The notes under the pieces were generated by a model, which ran no database searches, was not told the origin of the DNA, and was given only the letters and a program-made list of their open reading frames with translations. The position numbers were made by a program, and so were the translations under genes. From Salinimicrobium marinum (GTDB lineage Bacteria; Bacteroidota; Bacteroidia; Flavobacteriales; Flavobacteriaceae): DNA of 64,000 nucleotides. Shown here piece after piece: positions 28,344-38,180 of the stretch (its first letter is position 1; the number at the start of each line of letters is the position of its first letter). The stretch spans positions 1-64,000 of the forward strand of contig NZ_BMXB01000009.1 in assembly GCF_014651535.1 (NCBI RefSeq). The letters run 5' to 3'.

Positions 28344-29996
28344 ATGAAACAACTTTTGCTAATTATCTTTGGCTTATTTATTACCGGAAACATTTCGGCA
28401 CAGGAACAGAAAATTTCTTCAGATGCATTACATTCTACCCCAAAACTAGTGGTTGGAGTAGTTGTAGACCAGATGCGTTACGACTATATCACCCGATTCT
28501 GGAACAGGTTCGGAGATGGCGGGTTCAAAAGGATCGCTGGTGATGGATTTAATTTTAAAAATGCACATTTCAATTATATTCCCACCTACACCGGTCCCGG
28601 ACACGCTTCGGTATGGACTGGGGCAACTCCCGAGAGTCACGGGATCATAGGGAATAACTGGTATGATAAATTTGCCGGGGAAAGTGTTTACTGTGCAGGC
28701 GATCCGGAAGTAAATCCCGTGGGAACTTCTTCTTCAGCAGGGAAAATGTCTCCCCACCGAATGTTGACCACCAGTGTGGCTGACGAAAACCGACTTCACA
28801 CTCAGATGCGGGGGAAAACCATAGGGGTAGCACTAAAAGATCGCGGTTCTGTCCTACCTGCCGGGCATACGGCGAATGCGGCATACTGGTTCCACGGCGA
28901 AGATGAAGGAAAATGGATCACCAGTAGCTTTTACCGGGAAGATCTTCCGCAGTGGGTGATGGATTTCAATGCTTCCAAAAAAGCAGCATCATATTTTAAA
29001 GAATGGAATACTTTATATGATATAGAAACCTATGCTGAAAGTGGTCTGGATGTAAATAATTTTGAAGGTGGATTTAAAGGCCAGAATTCAGCAAGCTTTC
29101 CTTACGATCTTAAAAAACTAAGTAAACAAAACGGAGGTTTTGATATTATCAAATCTACTCCCTTCGGAAATAATCTAACAACAGATTTTGCTATAGCTGC
29201 ATTGGATGGAGAAGAGCTTGGGCAGGATGATATTACAGATTTCTTAACCTTAAGTTATTCTTCTACCGATTATGTAGGCCATAATTTCGGAGTGAACTCC
29301 AAGGAAATACAGGATACGTATCTTCGTCTGGATAAAGATCTTGAACGAATGCTGAATGTCCTGGATGAAAAAGTTGGAAAAGGTAATTACACGTTATTCC
29401 TGACTGCGGATCATGGTGGGGTTCATGTGCCGGCATACCTGGAAACCGTAAAAATACCTTCGGGATATTTTAACTATGGAGAATTCAAATCCTCTTTAAA
29501 TGAATTTATTGCTTCAACTTTTGAAATGGAGGATGCTGTTTCGAATATTTCCAACAACCAGATTTTCTTTAATTACGAAAAATTGCTGGAAGAGGAAATT
29601 GATGTTCAGCAGTTAGAAAAAGCAGTAGCTCTTTTCAGTCTTCAGTATGATGCGGTCAATAAAGTATATACCCGTCGTCAGCTGGAAGCAACAAACTACA
29701 CCCGTGGAATGGATGCCCTGATCGATATGGGATATCATCAAAAGCGGAGTGGAGACGTGGTGTTGGTTTTAGAACCTTCTGTAATTTCCTATTCCAGAAC
29801 AGGATCTACTCATGGTAGCGGACAAAACTATGATACGCATGCTCCTATATTGTTCTATGGACACGGGATCAAACAGGGAAGCAGTATGGAACGGGTGGAA
29901 ATATCTGACATTGCACCAACGATCTCAGCCTTACTTGGAATAACTTATCCTAATGGTTCTACCGGAAGACCTCTGGAAGTGGCTTTGGAAAAATAG
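28344..29996 (+). CDS. pafA: PafA-type alkaline phosphatase
   Basis: Secreted phosphate-irrepressible type phosphomonoesterase releasing phosphate from organic esters in the periplasm. It has 550 residues with a signal peptide ending near SAQ (about 20). By comparison with Elizabethkingia PafA I place a metal Asp at 42 (VVDQMRYDY), the nucleophile Thr at 83 (PTYTGPGHASVW), the phosphate-contact Asn at 104 (IIGNNWYD) and the Lys/Arg pair at 165/167 (ALKDR). More ligands are in SYSSTDYVGHNFG, TADHGGV and THGSG. The stop is 2 nt from the stop of the convergent GT2 gene, and its terminator lies inside that gene. Confidence 0.93.
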   Translation: MKQLLLIIFGLFITGNISAQEQKISSDALHSTPKLVVGVVVDQMRYDYITRFWNRFGDGGFKRIAGDGFNFKNAHFNYIPTYTGPGHASVWTGATPESHGIIGNNWYDKFAGESVYCAGDPEVNPVGTSSSAGKMSPHRMLTTSVADENRLHTQMRGKTIGVALKDRGSVLPAGHTANAAYWFHGEDEGKWITSSFYREDLPQWVMDFNASKKAASYFKEWNTLYDIETYAESGLDVNNFEGGFKGQNSASFPYDLKKLSKQNGGFDIIKSTPFGNNLTTDFAIAALDGEELGQDDITDFLTLSYSSTDYVGHNFGVNSKEIQDTYLRLDKDLERMLNVLDEKVGKGNYTLFLTADHGGVHVPAYLETVKIPSGYFNYGEFKSSLNEFIASTFEMEDAVSNISNNQIFFNYEKLLEEEIDVQQLEKAVALFSLQYDAVNKVYTRRQLEATNYTRGMDALIDMGYHQKRSGDVVLVLEPSVISYSRTGSTHGSGQNYDTHAPILFYGHGIKQGSSMERVEISDIAPTISALLGITYPNGSTGRPLEVALEK

Positions 29997-29998
29997 AT

Positions 29999-30847
29999 CT
30001 ATAAAAATTTATTTACCATTTTTTTATACCGGAGCCTTCTTATGAAGGCTCCTTCTTTTTTGGATACTAGAAAAGGCAAATCGCTGGTTTTTGCGTGAAA
30101 AAATCCCTCCAGATAGTCTTTAGTAAGACCCGGCATCCTTTTGTTCCAGGCGAGTTTGGCCGATGCTATTAATGTAATTAAAAAGCCATAGCGCAGTTTA
30201 TAAAAAGCTTCCCCTTGTTTTAATTTAGCAGCTTTATCATAAGTGAAACCTGTAGGTCGTAAATGTTTTACCGCAAGAGATTCATCTGTAACTATTTTCC
30301 AATTATGATATTGGGCCAGCAGTTCATCGACAGTATCCCAGCCCATGGAAGGCTTAAGACCTCCAATTTGTTTAAAACAATCTTTTCGGTAGGCCTTTAA
30401 AGCGCCCCGAATGTGGTCTTTCCCCGTGAGATTTTCCAATTTCCATTTATCGTTTTTTAAGATATGGCAGAATCCGCCGGCCATTCCGGTTTTAGGATCG
30501 GCATTAAAATGAGCTGCAATCTGCTCCAGGTAATTCTTCGGAAAAATAAGGTCGGCATCAAACTTACAGATGATATCATACTCCTCATCCAGTAGGTCAT
30601 AACCTTTATAAAAAGCATTTACAACTTTGCTTCCGGGGAGATGTGCTTCGGATGAGGTAGTTTTTACAAGAGAAATGAAGGAGTGTATTTTAGCAAAGCC
30701 GGCAACAATTTCAGCAGTATTATCTGAAGACTGATCGTCTACAACAATGATCTTCTCCGGAAGATGGCTTTGCTCCACCAGTGACTGAAGCGTTCGGCTT
30801 ATAAATGCTGCTTCGTTGTGCGCCGGAATGACAATGTAAACTTTCAA
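29999..30847 (-). CDS. glycosyltransferase family 2
   Basis: Transfers a sugar from a nucleotide-sugar donor to an unknown acceptor. It has 282 residues. The GT-A fold is shown by VYIVIPAHNEAAFI, IIVVDDQSSDNTAEI and the metal-binding CKFDADLIFPKNYL; GWDTVDELLAQ is near the catalytic base region. The C-terminal third is basic with one weakly hydrophobic stretch (FLITLIASAKLAW). The start is a TTG at 30845-30847, as no ATG is near the VYIVIP strand. It is convergent with pafA and 82 nt after marC on the same strand. Confidence 0.88.
   Translation of the reverse strand: MKVYIVIPAHNEAAFISRTLQSLVEQSHLPEKIIVVDDQSSDNTAEIVAGFAKIHSFISLVKTTSSEAHLPGSKVVNAFYKGYDLLDEEYDIICKFDADLIFPKNYLEQIAAHFNADPKTGMAGGFCHILKNDKWKLENLTGKDHIRGALKAYRKDCFKQIGGLKPSMGWDTVDELLAQYHNWKIVTDESLAVKHLRPTGFTYDKAAKLKQGEAFYKLRYGFLITLIASAKLAWNKRMPGLTKDYLEGFFHAKTSDLPFLVSKKEGAFIRRLRYKKMVNKFL
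30031..30062 (+). terminator. terminator of pafA, inside the GT2 coding end
   Basis: Perfect 9-bp stem GGAGCCTTC / GAAGGCTCC with a 4-nt loop and a T-rich tail on the plus strand, 35 nt after the pafA stop. It falls in the 3' coding part of the minus-strand GT2 gene, where it encodes the residues EGAFIRRLR. Confidence 0.8.
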
Positions 30848-30929
30848 AAAGAAATTATTTTGGGGCTAAATTACAATTTTTCAGGCTCATCTTGGCTGAA
30901 AGAATTACCCGGAGAGACAAATTGATTTC

Positions 30930-31577
30930 TTATTTAAAAGTAACCCCCAAAACCGCCATTACCGAAGAAGTGATGTATTCTATTCCAATAGCAATTACAA
31001 TAAAACCAATAATTCTGGAAATAGCATTGATCCCTGATGCACCCAACAGGCGTACAATGTAGTGCGAACATCTCAGCATTAAAAATGTGGCAAAACAAAC
31101 AGTAATGATAGCAAGAATTACGGTTGCTTTTTGAGAAACCAGCGCGTATTCTTCAAATAAGCCAATCAAGAGAGATATAGATCCCGGCCCTGCAAGCATG
31201 GGGATGGCAAGGGGTGTGAGTGCGATTTCCTCCCGCTGGAAAGCGTCATCTTTTACCCGTTGCTTATCCATTCCTTTATGCTTGGAGAAGGAGCCAGTAA
31301 GCAAGGCAAAACCTGAAGTAGCAATAATAAGTCCGCCGGCGATCCTTAAAGATTCAATGCTTATTCCGAAGAACTGTAAGATATACCTGCCGGTGAAAAA
31401 AGAGGTAATCAGGATTACCAGCACATTTATAGCAGTAAAAAGGGATATTTTTGAGCGTTCTTTCTGGCTGTGATCACCCGTTAATCCTACAAAAATAGGG
31501 ACAGTGCCTAACGGATTAATAACCGAGAACAATGCGGCAAATACATAGATGAATAAATCCATTTGTTTTTGCTGCAA
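30930..31577 (-). CDS. MarC family integral membrane protein
   Basis: Six-helix inner-membrane protein of the MarC/UPF0056 family, 215 residues, function unsettled. The first helix carries FAALFSVINPLGTVPIFVGL and helix 3-4 TPLAIPMLAGPGSISLLIG, the two family signatures, each with a conserved Asn-Pro or Gly-Pro. It stands between the methyltransferase and GT2 genes on the same strand, with gaps of 118 and 82 nt. Confidence 0.9.
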   Translation of the reverse strand: MQQKQMDLFIYVFAALFSVINPLGTVPIFVGLTGDHSQKERSKISLFTAINVLVILITSFFTGRYILQFFGISIESLRIAGGLIIATSGFALLTGSFSKHKGMDKQRVKDDAFQREEIALTPLAIPMLAGPGSISLLIGLFEEYALVSQKATVILAIITVCFATFLMLRCSHYIVRLLGASGINAISRIIGFIVIAIGIEYITSSVMAVLGVTFK

Positions 31578-31695
31578 AAATGCATCTGCTAAGGGAATTC
31601 TCTTTTACGCCTGGATTAATTTAGCGTTACGAAATAAATACAGGAAAAATGATTCTTCTGATAGAATTCAGTAGTCAATTGGAGGATGTTGTAAA

Positions 31696-32217
31696 TTACT
31701 TCCTTTCGGCGTAAACAGCATAATACCGCGGAGTGAAGTTCCGCAGAAGGGGTCTAAGTCCAATTTTCTTTACCGGATTCGTCCATTTATGTCGCTTTTT
31801 AATTTGCCATCCGGTTTTTTCCAGAAGCCAGTCGAATTGCCAGTCTTCAAACTCGTGGAAATGCCGGTCCCACATATCGGTTTTACTGCGATAGGCGGGG
31901 GAGAACCACAACTTTAAAGGTACGGTGGCAATCAGCTTTTTTGCTTTTATTTCCTGGAGAACATTAAAAGGAGCTAGCAGATGTTCAAAAATTTCAAATG
32001 CGGTTACAATATCTGCATTGGAAGCTTTGAGGACTTCCCTGTCAAAGTCCAGGTCTTCGCCGGTAGTATTGGACACCGTATAACCGCTTTTCTCCATCAA
32101 TTCAGAGAAAGGATTTCTTACACCGAGATCCAGGATGTTTGCGGGAGACGGTGCTGTTTCCTGTAAGAATTCCAGCGTATGTTTATAGCGTTTGTTAGGA
32201 AAAGTGCCTTCGTACAT
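31696..32217 (-). CDS. class I SAM-dependent methyltransferase-like protein
   Basis: Small Rossmann methyltransferase-like protein, 173 residues. ILDLGVRNPFSELM resembles motif I but is not the canonical GxGxG. ADIVTAFEIFEHLLAPFNVL matches the post-II region of Methyltransf_11/23 families. The degenerate motif I means activity is uncertain. It starts 1 nt after the KASIII stop, so the two are coupled and may act on related substrates. Confidence 0.75.
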   Translation of the reverse strand: MYEGTFPNKRYKHTLEFLQETAPSPANILDLGVRNPFSELMEKSGYTVSNTTGEDLDFDREVLKASNADIVTAFEIFEHLLAPFNVLQEIKAKKLIATVPLKLWFSPAYRSKTDMWDRHFHEFEDWQFDWLLEKTGWQIKKRHKWTNPVKKIGLRPLLRNFTPRYYAVYAERK

Positions 32218-32218
32218 C

Positions 32219-33277
32219 CTACAGCTTATAGACGATTGAATTTATGTTCATACCGGCACCTACGCTGGCAAGAATGATGGTGTCTCCTTTTTTAAGCTCC
32301 TGGTTTTCCATATTTCCTTTCAGGATGAGGTCCAGGAGAGTAGGCACTGTAGCAACACTGCTATTCCCAAGTTTGTCAATACTCATTGGCATGATGCCCT
32401 GCGGCACAGATAAGCCGAATAATTTGTAGAAGCGTTTGAGGATCGCTTCGTCCATTTTTTCATTTGCCTGGTGGATGAGGATCTTTTTGACATCAGCAAT
32501 GTCAGTTCCACTTTTTTCGAGACATGTTTTCATGGCCTCGGGCACATTACTGAGAGCAAATTCATAGATCTTACGGCCGTGCATTTTGATGTAGCGTCTT
32601 TCTTCGGAAATAGTAGGGTTATTTGATTTTCCGAAGTAAATAAAGGTTCCTTCATCAAGGGCATAGGTAGCACTTTCGTGCGCCAGGATTCCGCCTTCTT
32701 CATCGGAAGCTTCAATCACTGTGGCACCGGCACCATCTGAATAGATCATGGAATCACGATCATGTTTGTCAATGACTCTTGAAAGAGTTTCTGAGCCGAT
32801 CACCAGGCATTTTTTTGCAATTCCCGCTTTGATAAAAGCATTTGCCTGGATCACTGATTCCACCCATCCCGGGCAGCCAAAAAGCATGTCGTATGCCACA
32901 CATTTCGGATTTTTAATTTTGAGCTTTTGCTTTACCCGGGTGGCAATACTTGGTACGGTATCACTTTGCATGTGATTATGGGCAACATCCCCATAATTGT
33001 GCGCCACGATTAGATAATCCAGCTCTTCGGGATCTATGCCTGCATCTGCAATGGCTCTTTCTGCAGCAAAAAAAGCAATATCGGAATTGAAAAGTTCATC
33101 CTCAATGTATCTTCTCTCAGCAATGCCTGTTATAGCTTTGAATTTTTCAATGATAACTGCATTAGGCTGATTGAATCCGGTGCCATCGAGATTTAGAAAT
33201 TCATGTTCATTAAAATCTGAATTTCTTTCAATTCTTTCCGGGATAAAACTTCCAGTACCTGTGATTTTGATACTCAT
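32219..33277 (-). CDS. 3-oxoacyl-ACP synthase III family protein
   Basis: Condensing enzyme of the FabH/KASIII type that joins an acyl-CoA to malonyl-ACP or performs a related condensation. Counting from the ATG at 33277 gives 352 residues. Catalytic Cys is about 135 in MLFGCPGWVES, His in ILIHQANEKMD, Asn in LGNSSVAT. An ATG 51 nt upstream is not used, because the promoter box TAATTTTG lies between the two. The FGCPGW variant differs from the ACAGF of housekeeping FabH, so this may be a specialised paralogue. It is coupled to the methyltransferase gene. Confidence 0.88.
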   Translation of the reverse strand: MSIKITGTGSFIPERIERNSDFNEHEFLNLDGTGFNQPNAVIIEKFKAITGIAERRYIEDELFNSDIAFFAAERAIADAGIDPEELDYLIVAHNYGDVAHNHMQSDTVPSIATRVKQKLKIKNPKCVAYDMLFGCPGWVESVIQANAFIKAGIAKKCLVIGSETLSRVIDKHDRDSMIYSDGAGATVIEASDEEGGILAHESATYALDEGTFIYFGKSNNPTISEERRYIKMHGRKIYEFALSNVPEAMKTCLEKSGTDIADVKKILIHQANEKMDEAILKRFYKLFGLSVPQGIMPMSIDKLGNSSVATVPTLLDLILKGNMENQELKKGDTIILASVGAGMNINSIVYKL

Positions 33278-33304
33278 AACTTCATTTAAATGGGGTAATC
33301 TATT

Positions 33305-33338
33305 CAAAATTAATAAATGCAGAGGCATAAACCCTCAA
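33305..33338 (-). promoter_or_regulatory. promoter of the KASIII-methyltransferase pair
   Basis: TAATTTTG on the minus strand (plus 33305-33312), a perfect -7 box, with TTG 23 nt upstream (plus 33336-33338). It fixes the KASIII start at 33277. Confidence 0.55.
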
Positions 33339-33460
33339 TTTCTGGTAATAAAAATTCAGTTTTACGGAATTCTCAATACCTGAGAAGAACATTAAAGACT
33401 CATTATAAATTATGATAAAATAGGGAATTTTTGTTAAGATATAGTTAAGATTTAGGAGGC

Positions 33461-33495
33461 AAAAAAAAGCCTCCGGAATTCATTTTTCGGAGGCT
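33461..33495 (-). terminator. terminator of gcvP
   Basis: Stem AGCCTCCG / CGGAGGCT with a 12-nt loop and T8 on the minus strand, 18 nt past the gcvP stop. Confidence 0.85.
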
Positions 33496-33512
33496 CCTTT
33501 TAAGTGAATCCT

Positions 33513-36362
33513 TTACATGTATTCTTCTATGGGAGCACAGGTACAAATAAGGTTCCTGTCTCCGTATGCGTCATCTACCCTTCTAACAGATGGCCAGAAT
33601 TTATTGTCTCTTAAATATTCCAGAGGATACGCTGCCTTTTCACGATTGTATGGTAAATTCCATTCATCTGAAGTCAGCATCTGTAATGTATGAGGTGCGT
33701 TCTTCAGAACGTTGTTTGGCTCATCTTCGCTTACCTCCTCAATTTCTTTTTTGATGGAAAGCAATGCATCACAAAAACGATCTAATTCGGCTTTGCTTTC
33801 ACTTTCCGTGGGTTCGATCATGAGCGTTCCTGCCACAGGGAAAGAAACGGTAGGAGAGTGGAAGCCATAATCAATAAGCCTCTTTGCAATATCTGTAATC
33901 TCAATCCCTTTGGCTTTGAACGGGCGACAGTCCAGGATCATTTCATGAGCTGCGCGACCTCTTTCTCCGCTGTACAAGGTCTTGTACTGTCCTTCTCCTT
34001 CAAGTCGGGCTTTGATATAATTGGCGTTTAAAATAGCGTATTGTGTGGCCTTTTTCAATCCTTCACTTCCCAACATAGTGATGTAGGCGTAAGAGATCAA
34101 GCAAACCAAAGCAGAACCCCATGGTGCTGCAGAAATTGCAGGAATGGCAGATTGTCCCCCGGTTGGTATTACAGGATTACCTGGTAAAAACGGAACCAGC
34201 TGAGGTGCCACACATATAGGCCCAACTCCGGGACCACCACCGCCATGTGGAATAGCAAAAGTTTTGTGAAGGTTTAGGTGACAAACATCGGCTCCAATAG
34301 CTCCGGGATTTGTCAAGCCTACCTGGGCGTTCATGTTGGCGCCATCCATATAAACCTGTCCACCGTTATTGTGGATGATTTGAGTAACTTCTTTAATGGC
34401 AGATTCAAACACTCCGTGTGTCGAAGGATAGGTCACCATCAGGGCGGCAAGATTATCCTTGTATTTGATCGCTTTTTCCCGAAGATCGTCCACGTCGATA
34501 TTTCCGTTTTCTGAAGCTTTTGTTACCACTACCTTCATTCCCGCCATTACAGCAGAAGCAGGGTTGGTACCGTGAGCTGAAGAAGGGATCAAACATACAT
34601 TCCGGTGGGATTCACCACGAGATTCGTGATAAGCCCTTATCACCATTAATCCGGCTAACTCCCCCTGTGCTCCGGAATTTGGCTGAAGCGAAGTTGCTGC
34701 AAATCCGGTGATCTCATTAAGCTGCTTTTCCAGTCTTTTCAAAACGATCTGGTAACCTTCTGCCTGATCAAGCGGCACGAACGGATGAATATTTCCCCAC
34801 TGCGGATAACTGATTGGCAACATTTCGGCTGCGGCATTCAGTTTCATTGTGCAGGATCCTAAAGCTATCATAGAATGATTTAAGGAAAGATCCTTTCTTT
34901 CCAGCTTTTTGATGTAGCGCATTAGTTCTGTTTCTGAATGGTAGGAGTTGAAAACCTCATTTTGAAGAAATGCTGTTTTTCGCGCTACCGCTTCAGGTAT
35001 TCTGTTGGCTTCAGTTAAAGCAGAAACTTTTTTAGCTTCCTTTTCTGCAACTTCAGCAAAAATAGCAATAACAGTATGAATGTTATCAAGGTTTGTAGGC
35101 TCATTAAGCGAAATAGCTACTGTTTCTGAAGACGGATAGTAGAAATTCACTTCGTTTCTTTCAGCAACAGCTTTTACTTTGGCAGCATCTGCTTTCAGAA
35201 GAATAGTATCGAAATAAGCGGAGTTTAGTTGAGAAAAACCTAGTTTCTCAAGCTCCTCTGCCACAGTAACTGCGGATTTATGAACTTTGGTAGCGATGAA
35301 TTCTAGGCCCTTAGGTCCGTGGTAAACGGCATACATCCCGGCCATTACTGCCAGTAGCACCTGTGCAGTACAGATATTTGAAGTGGCTTTATCCCTTTTG
35401 ATGTGTTGTTCCCGGGTCTGAAGTGCCATTCGAAGGGCAACATTGCCGTCCATATCTTTCGTAGCTCCAATGATCCTACCTGGAATGCTTCGTTTGTATT
35501 CTTCACGGGTAGCAAAATAAGCTGCATGTGGTCCACCGTACCCTAATGGTATTCCGAAGCGCTGGGTAGTACCAACTACCACATCTACTCCAAACTCTCC
35601 CGGAGCCTGAAGCTTAACAAGGCTTAAAATATCGGCTGCGACAGCAACTTTAATTTCAGCATTTTTAGCTTTGGAAACAAAATCGGCATAGTTAAAGATC
35701 TGTCCCAGTTTCCCCGGATATTGAAGAAAAGCTCCGAAAAACTTATCTGAAAAATCAAATTTTTCATGATCCCCAATCACTAGCTCAATGTCCAGTGGAA
35801 GTGCTCGTGATTTAAGTACATCGATGGTTTGCGGTAAAACTTCTTCAGAAACAAAGAATTTATTTACCTCATTCTTCTTTTGATCCCGGCTTCTAACAGA
35901 ATAAAGTAATGACATGGCTTCCCCGGCAGCCGTCGCTTCATCCAGTAGGGAAGCATTGGCAAGTTCCATCCCGGTAAGATCTGCAACCACAGTCTGGAAA
36001 TTGATCAAAGCTTCCAGCCTTCCCTGCGCGATCTCTGCCTGGTAAGGCGTGTAGGCAGTATACCAACCCGGATTCTCCAGAATGTTTCTCTGGATCACCG
36101 GGGGGGTGATGGATTCGTGGTAACCTAATCCAATATAACTTTTAAATATTTTATTTTTGGCAGCTAAAGAAATGCTGTGGGTGATATATTCGTTCTCGCT
36201 CATAGCAGGAGCAAGATCAAGATCTTTTTTCAGGCGAATGTCGTCGGGCAGGGTTTCGTAGATCAATTGATCGAGCGAATCTGCTCCAACCGCTTTTAGC
36301 ATATCCTGAAGATCATTTTCTTTAGGACCTATGTGTCGTAGGGAAAAAGAATTTGTATTCAT
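33513..36362 (-). CDS. gcvP: glycine dehydrogenase (decarboxylating), P-protein
   Basis: PLP enzyme of the glycine cleavage system; decarboxylates glycine and loads the aminomethyl group onto the H-protein. It has 949 residues, full length for the single-chain form. [14 protein letters not shown] is the usual N-terminus, [13 protein letters not shown] and [19 protein letters not shown] lie in the N-terminal half, and [18 protein letters not shown] carries the PLP lysine in the C-terminal half. GcvT and GcvH are not adjacent, as in other Flavobacteriia. A box TAATTTCG (one mismatch) lies 27 nt upstream. No glycine riboswitch structure was recognised. Confidence 0.96.
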   Translation of the reverse strand: MNTNSFSLRHIGPKENDLQDMLKAVGADSLDQLIYETLPDDIRLKKDLDLAPAMSENEYITHSISLAAKNKIFKSYIGLGYHESITPPVIQRNILENPGWYTAYTPYQAEIAQGRLEALINFQTVVADLTGMELANASLLDEATAAGEAMSLLYSVRSRDQKKNEVNKFFVSEEVLPQTIDVLKSRALPLDIELVIGDHEKFDFSDKFFGAFLQYPGKLGQIFNYADFVSKAKNAEIKVAVAADILSLVKLQAPGEFGVDVVVGTTQRFGIPLGYGGPHAAYFATREEYKRSIPGRIIGATKDMDGNVALRMALQTREQHIKRDKATSNICTAQVLLAVMAGMYAVYHGPKGLEFIATKVHKSAVTVAEELEKLGFSQLNSAYFDTILLKADAAKVKAVAERNEVNFYYPSSETVAISLNEPTNLDNIHTVIAIFAEVAEKEAKKVSALTEANRIPEAVARKTAFLQNEVFNSYHSETELMRYIKKLERKDLSLNHSMIALGSCTMKLNAAAEMLPISYPQWGNIHPFVPLDQAEGYQIVLKRLEKQLNEITGFAATSLQPNSGAQGELAGLMVIRAYHESRGESHRNVCLIPSSAHGTNPASAVMAGMKVVVTKASENGNIDVDDLREKAIKYKDNLAALMVTYPSTHGVFESAIKEVTQIIHNNGGQVYMDGANMNAQVGLTNPGAIGADVCHLNLHKTFAIPHGGGGPGVGPICVAPQLVPFLPGNPVIPTGGQSAIPAISAAPWGSALVCLISYAYITMLGSEGLKKATQYAILNANYIKARLEGEGQYKTLYSGERGRAAHEMILDCRPFKAKGIEITDIAKRLIDYGFHSPTVSFPVAGTLMIEPTESESKAELDRFCDALLSIKKEIEEVSEDEPNNVLKNAPHTLQMLTSDEWNLPYNREKAAYPLEYLRDNKFWPSVRRVDDAYGDRNLICTCAPIEEYM

Positions 36363-36491
36363 GAAGAATAAAGTTGTGTTTTGAGCCGCGAAATTACGTA
36401 TTTTAAACCTATTTTTTCAGGATTTTTACCGGAAGTCTTGTTAACTTTTTCAATTTAAATCATATGAAAGAATAGTGCTGAAGAAGTGATA

Positions 36492-37313
36492 ATGAGAATT
36501 CTGAAAAATCTTTTTGCATTTTATATAGCCAGTAGTATTCACGTGGCTTTTGCCGTGGTGGCACTCGCAGTGATTTCCACAATTCACCTGGGGATTTCCC
36601 CTGATATAAACCTATTACTTTTTATCTTTTTCGGAACAATTACGGGCTATAATTTTATAAAATACGCCGGGGTGGCCGGTTTGCATCACAGGAGCCTGAC
36701 TCAAAATTTAAGGCTTATCCAGATTTTTTCATTCCTGTGCTTCGTGGGCCTGGTGAACTTTGCCTTCAGGATCAGGTTTGAGGTCATAGCAGTGGCAGTA
36801 CTTTTAGGGTTTCTCACCCTTTTGTACGCCCTTCCCTTTTTCGGGGAAAGAAACCTGCGCACCATAGGCGGCATCAAAATCTACATAATTGCCCTAATTT
36901 GGGCGGGAGTAACTGTTTTTCTTCCGGTAATAGATTCGGGAATGCTGGTTAATGCAGAGGTAATCCTGGAATTTTTTCAGATTTTTTTGTTCGTGCTCGT
37001 CTTGTTAATTCCTTTTGAAATACGAGATCTTAAGTATGACCGGGCAGAATTGAAAACCCTGCCTCAAAACATTGGGGTTCGCGGATCAAAATTGATCGGA
37101 GTTATCTTTATGATCTTGATGCTGGTGGTGGAATTCTTGAAAAAAGCGGGAACGCCCGAATCCTTAGGAGCTTTGGGGATGGTAATTGTTGTGACAGGCT
37201 TTATGATGATAGAAGCAGAGGAGGAGCAATCAAAATATTTTTCTTCTTTTTGGGTAGAAGGGCTTCCTCTTTTATGGCTGGGGATACTATTACTGTTGGA
37301 AAATCTCGTTTAA
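36492..37313 (+). CDS. UbiA-like integral membrane protein
   Basis: About 273 residues and eight or so hydrophobic segments over its whole length, arranged like UbiA prenyltransferases. The second Asp-rich region is recognisable (EIRDLKYDRAELKTLPQNIG, about 193-212). The first motif, normally NxxxDxxxD, reads GYNFIKYAG and has lost both aspartates, so prenyl-diphosphate chemistry may be lost or changed. The start is ATG 36492; a GTG 6 nt upstream is an alternative. Its stop overlaps the stop of the convergent HC2-type gene by 4 nt. Confidence 0.65.
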   Translation: MRILKNLFAFYIASSIHVAFAVVALAVISTIHLGISPDINLLLFIFFGTITGYNFIKYAGVAGLHHRSLTQNLRLIQIFSFLCFVGLVNFAFRIRFEVIAVAVLLGFLTLLYALPFFGERNLRTIGGIKIYIIALIWAGVTVFLPVIDSGMLVNAEVILEFFQIFLFVLVLLIPFEIRDLKYDRAELKTLPQNIGVRGSKLIGVIFMILMLVVEFLKKAGTPESLGALGMVIVVTGFMMIEAEEEQSKYFSSFWVEGLPLLWLGILLLLENLV

Positions 37314-37558
37314 AGATTCTCCTCAATTTGCTTTTTATAACGTTCCTTTTCCTTTTTGGTACAGGTTTTAATGGAAGCTTTCTTCAGAAGAGAAGTTAAT
37401 TTCAGGTTTTTTTTTGTGTATTCCTGGCATGGAGGACAGAAAATGAGATGAAGGCGCAGTTTAAGCTTGTTCAGGAAACCGGCTTCCCTATACTGTGCTT
37501 TGTCGCAGAATTCGGCTGCTTCTGAACAGTTTAACTTAAATAATTCTCTAAGCTTCAT
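37310..37558 (-). CDS. small HC2-type zinc-finger protein, putative anti-sigma factor
   Basis: About 82 residues counted from the ATG at 37558; an upstream start would overlap the sigma gene. LNCSEAAEFCDKA and later HLIFCPPCQEY give the C...H-x3-C-x2-C pattern of anti-sigma zinc fingers. There is no transmembrane segment, so a soluble factor. It begins 2 nt after the sigma factor stop, which supports a sigma/anti-sigma pair. The tail is Lys-rich. Confidence 0.75.
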   Translation of the reverse strand: MKLRELFKLNCSEAAEFCDKAQYREAGFLNKLKLRLHLIFCPPCQEYTKKNLKLTSLLKKASIKTCTKKEKERYKKQIEENL

Positions 37559-37560
37559 AA

Positions 37561-38112
37561 TTAAAACCAGTTTTTTTCTAAACATTTTGCCAGGGATGTT
37601 CTGGCTCTGTGGATGATCACCCATAAATTAGACGGACTAATATCGAATTCATTACAGATGGCATCTGTATCAATTCCGTCAATAGTTTTCATTTTAAAGA
37701 TCGTAGCCTGTTTTTCATTCAGTTGATCAAGGCATTCCAGGATTGCCATTCCCAGCTCTTCATTTTCCATGGTGTCCTCGGCAGTTTTGTCCGAAAGGTC
37801 TGCTATCTGTTCTTCCAGCCAGTCTCCATCGTTGTCATCACTGTTGTAATTAACTTTAACTTCTGCTCTGCCCTTATTAGAATTTATTTTCCTGTAATAA
37901 TCAACAATTTTCCTTTTTAGAATAGAAATAAGCCAGGTCCTCTCGGTGGATTCTCCCTTAAAATTCTTCATCGACTTAAGCCCGGCAAGAAAGGTTTCAG
38001 AAATTAGATCATTGGCAACTTCCCTGTCATTTACACGCACAATGGTGTAATTGAAAAGATAATCTGAATATCTATCAACCCATTTTGTAGGATCAATAAT
38101 GTTAGTTGCCAT
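37561..38112 (-). CDS. ECF-type RNA polymerase sigma factor
   Basis: Sigma-70 family protein of the extracytoplasmic function group, 183 residues. Region 2 is seen in YLFNYTIVRVNDREVANDLISETFLAGL and ERTWLISILKRKIVDYYRK; region 4 in ECLDQLNEKQATIFKMKTIDG with the helix-turn-helix ICNEFDISPSNLWVIIHRAR. A box TATTTTTA (plus 38131-38138) ends 18 nt before the ATG. With the downstream zinc-finger gene it forms a two-gene regulatory unit. The signal is unknown. Confidence 0.9.
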   Translation of the reverse strand: MATNIIDPTKWVDRYSDYLFNYTIVRVNDREVANDLISETFLAGLKSMKNFKGESTERTWLISILKRKIVDYYRKINSNKGRAEVKVNYNSDDNDGDWLEEQIADLSDKTAEDTMENEELGMAILECLDQLNEKQATIFKMKTIDGIDTDAICNEFDISPSNLWVIIHRARTSLAKCLEKNWF

Positions 38113-38180
38113 ATAAAGTTAGTTATTCTTTAAAAATAGGAAAAAGTTTTCTTCTCTTTATTGCGAAGAAACAACAAATT

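Noticed and set aside
36363-36485. Glycine riboswitch upstream of gcvP
   Set aside because: The gap is short and I could not trace the paired aptamer cores.
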